Positions 1 to 8,499 of a stretch of 64,000 nt of DNA are shown piece by piece. The translations under genes and the position numbers were made by a program. Within the stretch, counting starts at the first letter, position 1. Each line of letters begins with the position of its first letter. The notes beneath the pieces were generated by a model, which was given only the letters and a program-made list of their open reading frames with translations, was not told the origin of the DNA and ran no database searches. The stretch is from Enterobacter chuandaensis (lineage in GTDB: Bacteria > Pseudomonadota > Gammaproteobacteria > Enterobacterales > Enterobacteriaceae). The stretch covers positions 1 through 64,000 of the forward strand of contig NZ_QZCS01000012.1 of assembly GCF_003594915.1 (NCBI RefSeq), written 5' to 3'.

Positions 1-171
<171 letters not shown>

Positions 172-253
172 TCACCACATCAACCAGGCGAAATGCCTGA
201 ATTGTTGAATACAGTAAAATTGAAACAGAGAGAAACGGGAAGGAGAAGTGAAG

Positions 254-329
254 TGGTGCTGATACCCAGAGTCGAACTGGGGACCTCACCCTTACCAAGG
301 GTGCGCTCTACCAACTGAGCCATATCAGC
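254..329 (-). tRNA. thrT: tRNA-Thr(GGU), last tRNA before tufB
   Basis: A 76-nt cloverleaf on the minus strand, starting GCTGATATGG and ending with an encoded CCA. The anticodon is GGT inside the arm CACCCTTGGTAAGGGTG, and the T arm contains GTTCGACTC. It is the fourth tRNA of the thrU-tyrU-glyT-thrT-tufB transcript. Only 6 nt separate it from glyT. Confidence 0.97.
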
Positions 330-335
330 ACGTAT

Positions 336-410
<75 letters not shown>

Positions 411-527
411 ATCCTGAAACTCGGCTACCCAGTTCTTTCTGTAACAAAAAAAGAGATTTCTCTCTTTTTCAGTTTGAGCTGGCTAATTTTTCCAACCAGC
501 TCCGGCGGCATTTACGCTGCCAGAAAG

Positions 528-612
<85 letters not shown>

Positions 613-620
613 GGACTTGA

Positions 621-696
<76 letters not shown>

Positions 697-710
697 ATCA
701 AGTAGCGCGC

Positions 711-739
711 ATTCTATGGATACCTGCGCGGTCATGCAA
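711..739 (-). promoter_or_regulatory. Stable-RNA type promoter of thrU-tyrU-glyT-thrT-tufB
   Basis: On the minus strand TTGCAT (734-739) and TAGAAT (711-716) are separated by exactly 17 bp. The -10 box is followed by the GC-only discriminator GCGCGC, the hallmark of stringently controlled rRNA/tRNA promoters. The A+T-rich sequence upstream (740-780) could hold Fis or UP-element contacts, which is inference. Confidence 0.8.
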
Positions 740-1013
740 CTAAAAATTTGCATAAAACGTTCTTTCGCTCACATTTTATGCGAACGCAGCGCTAAGCGCT
801 GTAAAAGTAGCCATTACGGGTCAAATAATCAACATACATACGTGATTTACACCGCATACACCGTAGCGTGACGGCTTCCGCGTTACGCAGCGCTTTCCAT
901 CTTTTTTCTTATTATTCCCGCCATCTGGTGTTAACCTCCTGCCCATTGTCCAAAATTAACTGTGTGATGAGCCACGTCCCGGCAGCATAGCGCTGGCTCA
1001 CTGAAGCATGCTT
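740..1013. other. Divergent intergenic region thrU / coaA
   Basis: About 270 bp between the tRNA promoter and coaA with no convincing open frame. It holds the upstream activating region of the thrU promoter and, toward 960-1013, the coaA leader. An inverted repeat AGCGCT..AGCGCT lies near 786-800. I cannot assign the coaA promoter hexamers with confidence. Confidence 0.4.
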
Positions 1014-1964
1014 ATGAGCAAAAAAGAGCAAACGTTAATGACGCCTTATCTTCACTTTAACCGCAGCCAGTGGGCTGCCCTGCGTGATTCCGTCCCTATG
1101 ACGCTGACGGAAGGTGAAATCGCACGGTTAAAAGGGATAAACGAAGATCTGTCCCTGGAAGAGGTGGCAGAAATTTATCTCCCCCTCTCTCGCTTGCTTA
1201 ACTTCTATATCAGCTCCAACCTGCGCCGTCAGGCGGTGCTGGAGCAGTTCCTCGGAACCAATGGCCAGCGCATTCCTTATATCATTAGTATTGCAGGCAG
1301 CGTGGCCGTGGGTAAAAGTACCACCGCGCGTGTGCTGCAGGCGCTGCTGAGCCGCTGGCCGGAACACCGCAGCGTTGAGTTGATCACGACTGACGGCTTC
1401 CTGCACCCGAACGAGGTCTTGAAAGAACGCGGGCTGATGAAGAAGAAGGGCTTCCCGCTCTCTTATGATATGCACCGTCTGGTAAAATTCGTTTCCGACC
1501 TTAAGTCCGGTGTCCCAAACGTCACTGCGCCGGTTTACTCGCACCTGATTTACGACCGCATCCCGGATGGGGATAAAACGGTTGTACAACCGGACATCCT
1601 GATTCTCGAAGGGTTAAACGTCCTGCAAAGCGGCATGGATTATCCTCATGACCCGCATCATGTATTTGTTTCGGATTTCGTCGATTTCTCTATCTATGTT
1701 GATGCGCCGGAAGATCTGCTGCAGAACTGGTATATCAACCGCTTCCTGAAGTTCCGTGAAGGGGCATTCACCGACCCGGACTCCTATTTCCACCACTACG
1801 CCCAGCTTTCTGAAGAAGAGGCGATTAATGTGGCCAGAGGGCTGTGGAATGAGATCAACTACGTGAACCTCAAAGAGAACATCCTTCCGACGCGCGAGCG
1901 CGCGAGCCTGATCCTCACCAAGAGCGAGAAGCACGCCGTCGACCAGATTCGCCTGCGGAAATAG
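1014..1964 (+). CDS. coaA: Pantothenate kinase (type I, CoaA)
   Basis: Cytoplasmic kinase that phosphorylates pantothenate to 4'-phosphopantothenate, the first and CoA-feedback-regulated step of coenzyme A synthesis. The 316-residue product is nearly identical to E. coli CoaA, including the P-loop GSVAVGKST at residues 95-103 with Lys101. I chose the ATG at 1014 (MSKKEQ) over one six bases upstream because it gives the family's length and N-terminus. It is divergent from the thrU operon, as in E. coli. Downstream, however, it meets dppF rather than birA, with only a shared bidirectional terminator between them. Confidence 0.97.
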   Translation: MSKKEQTLMTPYLHFNRSQWAALRDSVPMTLTEGEIARLKGINEDLSLEEVAEIYLPLSRLLNFYISSNLRRQAVLEQFLGTNGQRIPYIISIAGSVAVGKSTTARVLQALLSRWPEHRSVELITTDGFLHPNEVLKERGLMKKKGFPLSYDMHRLVKFVSDLKSGVPNVTAPVYSHLIYDRIPDGDKTVVQPDILILEGLNVLQSGMDYPHDPHHVFVSDFVDFSIYVDAPEDLLQNWYINRFLKFREGAFTDPDSYFHHYAQLSEEEAINVARGLWNEINYVNLKENILPTRERASLILTKSEKHAVDQIRLRK

Positions 1965-1976
1965 CCAGGCAGACAT

Positions 1977-2006
1977 AAAAAAACCGGCTTAACGCCGGTT
2001 TTTTCG
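1977..2006. terminator. Bidirectional terminator between coaA and dppF
   Basis: The stem ACCGGC / GCCGGT (1983-1988 and 1994-1999) has a 5-nt loop, an A-run on the left and a T-run on the right. It therefore works as a Rho-independent terminator for coaA on the plus strand and for dppF on the minus strand. Confidence 0.85.
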
Positions 2007-3020
2007 TTATGCGTGTGGCTTCTCGCCATTTTCATCCTGATCGACCGCGAAGCAGGCGACCAGCTGACCGCCATAATCCTTCAGCTGCGGCTGCAGCTGG
2101 GTGCAAGGACCAAAGCGGCGACTGCAGCGCGCGTTGAAGGCACACCCCGGTGGCGGATTCAGCGGGCTTGGCAGTTCGCCCGTCAGCTTAATACGCTCGC
2201 GACGATCGTCCGGGTTCAGGCGCGGCGTCGCAGACAGCAGCGCCTGGGTGTACGGATGACGAGGATTATTAAAGATCTGGTCTTTACTCCCCTTCTCCAC
2301 GCAGCGCCCCAGGTACATCACCATCACTTCATCAGCAATGTGCTCCACCACCGACAGGTCATGGGAGATGAACACGTAAGAGAGCCCCAGCTCCTGCTGA
2401 AGATCCATCATCAGGTTTAGCACCTGCGCACGGACGGAAACATCGAGCGCCGAAACCGGTTCATCGGCAATTACCACGTCCGGATCGAGCATCAGCCCGC
2501 GGGCGATGGCGATACGCTGACGCTGGCCGCCGGAGAACATATGCGGGTAGCGGTCGTAATGCTCGGTTTTGAGGCCGACCTTCGCCATCATTGCCAGCGC
2601 TTTTTCACGGCGCTGTTCTTTGCTCAGATTGCTGTTAATCAGCAGCGGCTCTTCCAGAATCTGCCCCACTTTTTTACGCGGGTTCAAAGAACCATACGGG
2701 TTCTGGAACACAATCTGGATTTTCTGGCGACGCAGCTTCTGCGCCTGCGGATCGTGCTTGAGAAGATCCTGCCCCTGATAGTAGAGCTCACCGCCGGTCG
2801 GCACTTCAATCATCGTCAGCAGGCGGCCCAGGGTAGACTTACCGCACCCTGACTCCCCCACCACCGCCAGCGTTTTACCGCGTTCGAGGTTAAAAGAGAC
2901 GCCGTCCAGCGCTTTCACCAGGCGTTCAGGGGCAAACAGCCCCTTCTTCACCGGGTAGTATTTTTTCAGTTCGATGGCCTGCAACAGCGGTTGTTGCGTG
3001 GTGGCCTGTTGCGTACTCAT
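2007..3020 (-). CDS. dppF: Dipeptide ABC transporter ATPase DppF
   Basis: One of the two ATP-hydrolysing subunits on the cytoplasmic face of the dipeptide/heme importer. The 337-residue protein has Walker [10 protein letters not shown] (residues 55-63), the signature SGGQRQR, Walker B VVIADEP, and the C-terminal oligopeptide-transporter ATPase domain with its cysteine cluster ([14 protein letters not shown]), which in relatives binds a 4Fe-4S cluster. It overlaps dppD by 4 bp (ATGA type), so translation is probably coupled. It is last in dppABCDF. Confidence 0.97.
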   Translation of the reverse strand: MSTQQATTQQPLLQAIELKKYYPVKKGLFAPERLVKALDGVSFNLERGKTLAVVGESGCGKSTLGRLLTMIEVPTGGELYYQGQDLLKHDPQAQKLRRQKIQIVFQNPYGSLNPRKKVGQILEEPLLINSNLSKEQRREKALAMMAKVGLKTEHYDRYPHMFSGGQRQRIAIARGLMLDPDVVIADEPVSALDVSVRAQVLNLMMDLQQELGLSYVFISHDLSVVEHIADEVMVMYLGRCVEKGSKDQIFNNPRHPYTQALLSATPRLNPDDRRERIKLTGELPSPLNPPPGCAFNARCSRRFGPCTQLQPQLKDYGGQLVACFAVDQDENGEKPHA

Positions 3021-4000
3021 AGTGTTGGCCTCCCGGCATCATCGAGTGGGTAGTGGCATTTCGACTGACGACCGTCAGCAAGCTGGTTCAGCTCTGGCTC
3101 TTCCGCCCGGCACTTATCCGTCGCATACGGACAGCGAGGATTCAGCAGACAGCCCTGCGGACGGTCATATTTACCCGGAACCACGCCCGGCAGCGATGCC
3201 AGACGCGCTTTGTCCTGAGCAAACTCCGGCAGCGCACGCAGCAGAGCCTGCGTATACGGGTGACGCGGTGCGCGGAAGATATCGTGCGAATCCCCGGTCT
3301 CGACCACCTGGCCTGCATACATCACAATGATTTTATGCGCCGCTTCGGCCACCAGCGCCAGGTCGTGTGTAATCAGCACCAGCGCCATGTTCTCTTTCTG
3401 CTGCAGCTCCAGCAGCAGCTCAATGATTTGCGCCTGGATGGTGACGTCCAGCGCCGTCGTCGGTTCATCCGCAATCAGCAGTTTTGGCCGACAGGCTATC
3501 GCCATCGCGATCATCACGCGCTGGCTCATCCCACCGGAGAGCTGATGCGGATACACGTCCAGGCGCGATGCCGGGTCAGGAATACCCACCTGGTTCAGCA
3601 GATCGATCGCGCGCTGACGACGGGTTTTCTTATTCCCGCCCTGATGCACTTTAATCGCTTCCATAATCTGGAAGCCGACGGTGTAGCAGGGGTTCAGGCT
3701 GGTCATCGGGTCCTGGAAAATCATCGCCACTTCCGCGCCTACCAGCTGGCGGCGCTGCTTCTCAGAAATGCGCTTCAGGTCCTGACCGTTGAACTGCAAA
3801 TTTTCCGCCATCACGCGGCCCGGATAATCAATCAGCCCCATGATCGCCAGTGAACTCACTGACTTACCGGAACCGGACTCGCCGACAATACCAACCACTT
3901 CGCCCTGATTTACGCTGTAGCTGATGCGGTCCACGGCGCGAAACGGGGTGCCTTCGTCGCCGAAGTGCACCGATAATTTATCTACATTTAATAACGCCAT
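3017..4000 (-). CDS. dppD: Dipeptide ABC transporter ATPase DppD
   Basis: Partner ATPase of DppF. The 327-residue product has Walker A GESGSGKS (residues 40-47), the variant signature LSGGMSQR and Walker B LLIADEP. The C-terminus carries a cysteine-containing oligopeptide-transporter ATPase extension ([14 protein letters not shown]). It is the fourth gene of the operon, 10 bp after dppC and overlapping dppF. Length and sequence match the E. coli protein closely. Confidence 0.97.
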   Translation of the reverse strand: MALLNVDKLSVHFGDEGTPFRAVDRISYSVNQGEVVGIVGESGSGKSVSSLAIMGLIDYPGRVMAENLQFNGQDLKRISEKQRRQLVGAEVAMIFQDPMTSLNPCYTVGFQIMEAIKVHQGGNKKTRRQRAIDLLNQVGIPDPASRLDVYPHQLSGGMSQRVMIAMAIACRPKLLIADEPTTALDVTIQAQIIELLLELQQKENMALVLITHDLALVAEAAHKIIVMYAGQVVETGDSHDIFRAPRHPYTQALLRALPEFAQDKARLASLPGVVPGKYDRPQGCLLNPRCPYATDKCRAEEPELNQLADGRQSKCHYPLDDAGRPTL

Positions 4001-4010
4001 CTCGTGCCTC

Positions 4011-4913
4011 TTACTGCTTCAGTTTGGGATCAAGCGCATCACGCAGACCATCACCCATCAGGTTAAATGCCAGCACCGTCAGCAGGATTGCCAGACCCGG
4101 GAAGGTGACAACCCACCAGGCGCTCTGTGCGAACTGCAACACGTCGGAGAGCATGGTGCCCCACTCCGGTGTTGGCGGCTGCGCACCCATGCCCAGGAAG
4201 CCAAGAGCGGCCATATCAAGAATGGCGTTAGAGAAGCCGAGCGACGCCTGAACGATCAGCGGCGCAAGGCAGTTAGGGAAGATATTAACGAACATCTGGC
4301 GCATCGCACCGGCACCCGCCACGCGAGACGCTGTGACGTAGTCGCGGTTCACTTCCACCAGCACCGCCGCACGGGTTAAACGCACGTAGTGAGGAAGCGC
4401 CACGAAGGTCAACGCCAGCGCAGCGTTACCGATCGACGGACCGAAGATCGCCACCAGCACCAGCGCCAGCAGCAGGCTTGGCAGCGCCAGCATAATGTCG
4501 ACAACGCGCATGATGATGTTATCAACGATGCCGCCAAAGTAACCGGCAACCAGGCCGAGGATGATCCCCATAATCAGGGAAAGCACCACCACCAGGCAGC
4601 CGACCAGCAGCGACAGACGCGCGCCGTACATCAGACGCGACAGCACATCGCGGCCCACGTCATCAGTACCTAACAGGTGCGCCAGGCTACCGCCGTCCTG
4701 CCACGCAGGAGGTGCCAGCAGCGCATCACGGAACTGATCCGCCGGGTTATACGGTGCCAGGACGTTAGCAAACACCGCGATCAAAATCATAATAACGACA
4801 TACACCAGCCCGACTACCGCGCCTTTATTGCGCTTGAAGTAGTGCCAGAATTCCTGCAGCGGCGTCATCGGAACCGGTGCAGCAACAACTTTGTTTTCAG
4901 AAACCTGTGACAT
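4011..4913 (-). CDS. dppC: Dipeptide ABC transporter permease DppC
   Basis: Inner-membrane permease subunit of the Dpp importer. The 300-residue protein has a hydrophobic N-terminal segment (residues ~30-52) followed by about five more membrane spans. The permease-ATPase contact loop is near residues 195-230 (type [13 protein letters not shown]...FPN). It pairs with DppB to form the channel. It follows dppB by 9 bp and precedes dppD. Confidence 0.96.
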   Translation of the reverse strand: MSQVSENKVVAAPVPMTPLQEFWHYFKRNKGAVVGLVYVVIMILIAVFANVLAPYNPADQFRDALLAPPAWQDGGSLAHLLGTDDVGRDVLSRLMYGARLSLLVGCLVVVLSLIMGIILGLVAGYFGGIVDNIIMRVVDIMLALPSLLLALVLVAIFGPSIGNAALALTFVALPHYVRLTRAAVLVEVNRDYVTASRVAGAGAMRQMFVNIFPNCLAPLIVQASLGFSNAILDMAALGFLGMGAQPPTPEWGTMLSDVLQFAQSAWWVVTFPGLAILLTVLAFNLMGDGLRDALDPKLKQ

Positions 4914-4922
4914 GATGGCCCC

Positions 4923-5942
4923 TTACTTCTTATGACGAATACGCGGGTTCACCACGCCGTACAGCAAATCGACCAGCAGGTTGACGAGAATAATCATCGT
5001 CGCGACCAGCAGTACCCCGCCCTGCACCACCGGATAGTCACGGCGTTGCAGCGCATCAATCAGCCAGCGTCCGAGGCCCGGCCAGGAGAAGATGGTTTCG
5101 GTCAGGATCGCCCCCGCCAGCAGCGTACCTACCTGCAGACCGATAACGGTCACCACTGGCAGCATGGCGTTACGCAGCGCGTGGACGATGATGACGCGCA
5201 TCCGGGTTAACCCTTTGGCGCGCGCGGTACGGATGTAATCTTCGCCCAGTACTTCCAGCATGGAGGAACGGGTCATACGCACGATCACCGCCAGAGGAAT
5301 GGTGCCCAGCACCATGGCAGGCAGGATCATGTGCGCGACGGCATCAATGAAGTTGCCCTCCTCGCCCCAGATGGCCGTGTCGATCAGCATAAAGCCGGTT
5401 AACGGATTGGTGTCATCAAGGAAGACCATATCGCTGACGCGCCCGGAGACCGGCGTCAGGTTCAATTGCACCGAGACCAGCATGATCAGCATCATGCCCC
5501 ACCAGAAGATAGGCATGGAGTAGCCGGTCAGCGCCAGGCCGACGGCGGTATGGTCGAAAATAGAGCCACGCTTAACGGCAGCCAGTACTCCGACAGGAAT
5601 ACCCACCGCAGTGGCGAAAATCATGGCGCAGACCCCGAGCTCCAGCGTCGCTTTAAAACGCGGCACGAACTCGTCCCACACCGGAAGACGGCTTTTTAAC
5701 GAAATCCCTAAGTCGCCGTGCATCACCCCCCAGATATAGTGGAGGTACTGCTGCCACATCGGCTTATCGAGGCCGAGTTCAGCCAGCAGCTGCGCATGAC
5801 GTTCAGGGGAGATACCACGCTCGCCCGCCATAATCATTACCGGGTCGCCGGGGATCATATGGACGAAGGCAAAAGTGAGAAGGGTGATACCGATAAACGT
5901 CGGGATAACAAGTCCCAGACGTCGGAGGATGAACTGCAACAT
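4923..5942 (-). CDS. dppB: Dipeptide ABC transporter permease DppB
   Basis: Inner-membrane permease of the Dpp system, 339 residues, with about six membrane spans and the conserved permease loop EDYIRTARAKGL. I used the start at 5942 (MLQFILRRLGL), which matches the family. The frame stays open upstream for about 51 codons, but that stretch translates the palindromic repeat between dppA and dppB and is not expected to be protein. About 160 nt separate it from dppA, the only long gap in the operon. Confidence 0.96.
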   Translation of the reverse strand: MLQFILRRLGLVIPTFIGITLLTFAFVHMIPGDPVMIMAGERGISPERHAQLLAELGLDKPMWQQYLHYIWGVMHGDLGISLKSRLPVWDEFVPRFKATLELGVCAMIFATAVGIPVGVLAAVKRGSIFDHTAVGLALTGYSMPIFWWGMMLIMLVSVQLNLTPVSGRVSDMVFLDDTNPLTGFMLIDTAIWGEEGNFIDAVAHMILPAMVLGTIPLAVIVRMTRSSMLEVLGEDYIRTARAKGLTRMRVIIVHALRNAMLPVVTVIGLQVGTLLAGAILTETIFSWPGLGRWLIDALQRRDYPVVQGGVLLVATMIILVNLLVDLLYGVVNPRIRHKK

Positions 5943-6008
5943 AACCCGGATTCTCTCTGATGACGCACGACCAGTGGCGTGACGTCTGTATTGCTCACAA
6001 ATGTAAAT

Positions 6009-6090
6009 TCCCTCTCCCTGTGGGAGAGGGTTAGGGTGAGGGGATGCATGCACGACCCTCACCCCTGCCCTCTCCCACAGGGAGAGGGAG
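6009..6090. repeat. Pair of inverted GC-rich palindromic repeats in the dppA-dppB gap
   Basis: Two copies of an imperfect palindrome (core CCCTCTCCC..GGGAGAGGG with a GGTGAGGG tail) face each other at 6010-6043 and 6054-6089, so the whole segment can fold into one long hairpin. The same element recurs near 16.9, 19.8, 43.6 and 49.9 kb. Inside dppABCDF it could stabilise or partly terminate the transcript after dppA, so that the binding protein is made in excess over the permease. That role is inference. Confidence 0.8.
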
Positions 6091-6103
6091 AACACCCTAC
6101 TTA

Positions 6104-7711
6104 TTATTCAACCGATACGTTTTCGAAGTGGTGTTTGCCCAGTGGATCAACCACGTAGCCCTTCACTTCTTTACGCACTGGCTCGTACACGGTGGAATGA
6201 GCAACAATCAGAGCCGGAGCCTGATCGTGCATAACAACCTGAGCCTGCTTGTACAGTTCAATACGTTTGTTGTGATCGTCGGTCGCACGCGCCGGCTGGA
6301 TCAGGTCTTCAAACGGCTTGTAGCACCAGCGAGAGTAGTTAGAGCCGTCTTTCGCGGCCGCGCAGCTGAACAGGGTGGCGAAGAAGTTGTCTGGATCCCC
6401 GTTGTCACCGGTCCAGCCCATCATTACCGCCTGGTGCTCACCCGCTTTGGCGCGCTTCAGATATTCGCCCCACTCGTAGGTCACAATCTTGGCCTGAACG
6501 CCGATCTTCGCCCAGTCAGCCTGAACCATTTCCGCCATACGGCGTGCGTTCGGGTTGTACGGACGCTGAACAGGCATCGCCCACAGCTCAACGGTAAAGC
6601 CTTTATCCTGACCCGCTTCTTTCAGCAGCGCTTTCGCTTTTTCAGGATCGTAGCTGTAGTCTTTAACATCGTCGTTATAGCCCCACATGGTTGGTGGGAT
6701 CAGGTTTTTAGCCGCAACGCCCGCGCCCTGGTAAACGGCTTTGATGATCGCTTCTTTATTCACCGCGTAGGTCAGCGCCTGACGTACTTTCACGTCATCA
6801 AACGGTTTCTTCTCGGTATTGAAGGAGAGATAGCCCACGTTCAGGCCCGCCTGCTCCAGCAGGTTGATGTTTTTATCCTGCTTCATGCGCGCGATGTCAG
6901 CCGGGTTCGGGTACGGCATAACCTGACATTCGTTTTTCTGCAGTTTTGCATAACGCACGGACGCATCAGGCGTGATGGAGAAGACCAGACGGTCGATCTG
7001 CGGCTTGGTGCCCCAGTAGCCCGGGAACGCTTTATACAGAATGCGGGAGTCTTTCTGGTACTGCAGCAGCTGGAACGGGCCGGTACCGATTGGGTTCAGG
7101 TCCACTTTTTCCGGCGTGCCGGCTTTCAGCATGTTGTCCGCGTACTCTTTAGAGAGAATAGAGGCGAAGTCCATGGCCAGGTCAGCCAGGAATGGCGCTT
7201 CCGGACGGGTCAGTACGAACTGAACGGTTTTATCGTCCACTTTTTTCACTTCGGCGATCAGGTCCGGCAGACCCATCCCTTCGAAGTATTCGTAGCTGCC
7301 GCCAGACACTTTATGGTACGGGTTCTGGGCGTTTTTCTGACGGTCGAAGGAAAACACAACGTCGTCGGCGTTAAAGTCGCGCGTTGGTTTGAATTCTTTG
7401 CTGTCCTGCCACTTCACGCCCTGGCGCAGGTGGAAGGTATAAGTTTTACCGTCTTCGCTGATGTCCCACTTCTCGGCCAGACCCGGGATCACTTCCGTGG
7501 TGCCGGTTTTGAATTCAACCAGACGGTTATAGATCGGTACAGAGCTTGCGTCGTAAGTCGTACCAGAGGTAAAGAGCTGTGGGTTAAAGCCTTCCGGCGA
7601 GCCTTCAGAACAATAAACCAGGGTTTTTGCCTGTACGCTTGCTGCCACGGTCATAGCCACCAGGCTCAGACCAAGCTTCAGCATCCCTGACTTCTTCAAG
7701 GAAATACTCAT
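6104..7711 (-). CDS. dppA: Periplasmic dipeptide-binding protein DppA
   Basis: Solute-binding protein of the Dpp importer (family 5 extracellular binding protein); in E. coli it also serves heme uptake and dipeptide chemotaxis. The 535-residue precursor has a Sec signal peptide (lysines at residues 6-7, hydrophobic core LGLSLVAMTVAA, cleavage after SVQA at residue 28), followed by TLVYCSEGSPEGFNPQ. It is the first gene of the operon. The leader carries a C/A-rich site that fits GcvB small-RNA control. The ribosome site TTGGAG precedes the ATG. Confidence 0.97.
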   Translation of the reverse strand: MSISLKKSGMLKLGLSLVAMTVAASVQAKTLVYCSEGSPEGFNPQLFTSGTTYDASSVPIYNRLVEFKTGTTEVIPGLAEKWDISEDGKTYTFHLRQGVKWQDSKEFKPTRDFNADDVVFSFDRQKNAQNPYHKVSGGSYEYFEGMGLPDLIAEVKKVDDKTVQFVLTRPEAPFLADLAMDFASILSKEYADNMLKAGTPEKVDLNPIGTGPFQLLQYQKDSRILYKAFPGYWGTKPQIDRLVFSITPDASVRYAKLQKNECQVMPYPNPADIARMKQDKNINLLEQAGLNVGYLSFNTEKKPFDDVKVRQALTYAVNKEAIIKAVYQGAGVAAKNLIPPTMWGYNDDVKDYSYDPEKAKALLKEAGQDKGFTVELWAMPVQRPYNPNARRMAEMVQADWAKIGVQAKIVTYEWGEYLKRAKAGEHQAVMMGWTGDNGDPDNFFATLFSCAAAKDGSNYSRWCYKPFEDLIQPARATDDHNKRIELYKQAQVVMHDQAPALIVAHSTVYEPVRKEVKGYVVDPLGKHHFENVSVE

Positions 7712-7739
7712 TATTCTGCTCCAATGTGATGTTTTGCTT

Positions 7740-7749
7740 TGTTGTGTTA
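7740..7749 (-). promoter_or_regulatory. Probable GcvB sRNA pairing site in the dppA leader
   Basis: On the minus strand the leader reads TAACACAACA, about 28 nt upstream of the dppA ATG. C/A-rich motifs of this type are bound by the G/U-rich R1 region of GcvB, and dppA is a known GcvB target in E. coli and Salmonella. The assignment rests on motif and position only. Confidence 0.6.
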
Positions 7750-8293
7750 CGCCGCCAGACCTTTATTTATTTTTTACCCGGTCCGGTCGGAGGTGCCCGA
7801 AGGCGTTAAAGGGATGGAGAATCCTTTCAGAAGAGCGTTTGAGTTGCAGCGCAGATCGTCCCTGAAATGCCCCTCATGCCCTACAATCTGTCAACAGAAT
7901 GTGAAAACGTCAATACAGGTGACGGGGATTTGCGCTGAGTGTGAGAAACCGCAAACAAAGATTAAAAAAACCCTCAACGCCAGTTTTCAGCAGGGAAATT
8001 TATGCTACTCGCCATGTTGCAGCACAAATATCTTCATATTTCGCAACAATCAGTGATTAACTTTTATTCAGAATGGATAAATTTTCTTGCAGAATGGTGA
8101 TTATCTGAGCACTAAATACCGCGAACGTTAAAACGCACAGCGAAAAATGCTGAGGTTATCCATAAGCAACGCGAAAAAAGATCAATCTATATATAAAAAA
8201 ATACAATGGATTATGTCACAAAATCGTTAACAGGCAGGAAGAAGCGGGGATAAGGGGCATTTTACTGAATCAGGAGGAGTAAGCCGTTAATGC
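7750..8293. other. Long dppA upstream region
   Basis: About 540 bp without a credible gene. On the minus strand a perfect TTGACA (7889-7894) lies roughly 180 nt before dppA and is a candidate -35 element, though its matching -10 is weak. The part from 7960 to 8270 is AT-rich, with A- and T-tracts. A plus-strand open frame at 7739-8056 lacks a good ribosome site and resembles nothing I know. Confidence 0.4.
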
Positions 8294-8294
8294 A

Positions 8295-8324
8295 AAAAGG
8301 GCTAACCTTGCGGTTAGCCCTTTT
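8295..8324 (-). terminator. Terminator of the tRNA-Pro gene
   Basis: A perfect 13-bp stem (8295-8307 with 8312-8324) around a 4-nt loop TTGC. On the minus strand it ends in a T-run, just downstream of the tRNA. The symmetric A/T ends mean it could also stop plus-strand transcription. Confidence 0.85.
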
Positions 8325-8331
8325 CAGAATG

Positions 8332-8408
8332 TGGTCGGCGAGAGAGGATTCGAACCTCCGACCCACTGGTCCCAAACCAGTTGCGCTACCAAGCTGCGCT
8401 ACTCGCCG
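8332..8408 (-). tRNA. tRNA-Pro(UGG) between dppA and eptB
   Basis: A 77-nt minus-strand tRNA with encoded CCA. The anticodon arm ACTGGTTTGGGACCAGT has loop TTTGGGA and anticodon TGG. As I recall it, the sequence matches E. coli proM. E. coli has the CGG isoacceptor proK at this dppA-eptB position, so here either the anticodon differs or a proM-type gene has replaced proK. I leave the symbol open for that reason. Confidence 0.93.
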
Positions 8409-8499
8409 AATGCGGAGCGCATCTTACTGCTGAGGTGCGCCCCCGTCAATCCCTTATTTTCAAAAAGCCATTCAACTGGCGATATTCTCGCCAGAGCAG

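Noticed and set aside
5943..6095. N-terminal extension of DppB by 51 codons
   Set aside because: The extra residues translate the repeat element, and the true family N-terminus MLQFILRRLGL begins at 5942.
6044..7690. 548-codon open frame antisense to dppA
   Set aside because: It begins in the palindromic repeat and runs opposite a fully conserved gene. No family resemblance.
7739..8056. 105-codon plus-strand frame in the dppA upstream region
   Set aside because: No good ribosome site, no resemblance to known proteins, and it spans the dppA leader and promoter.
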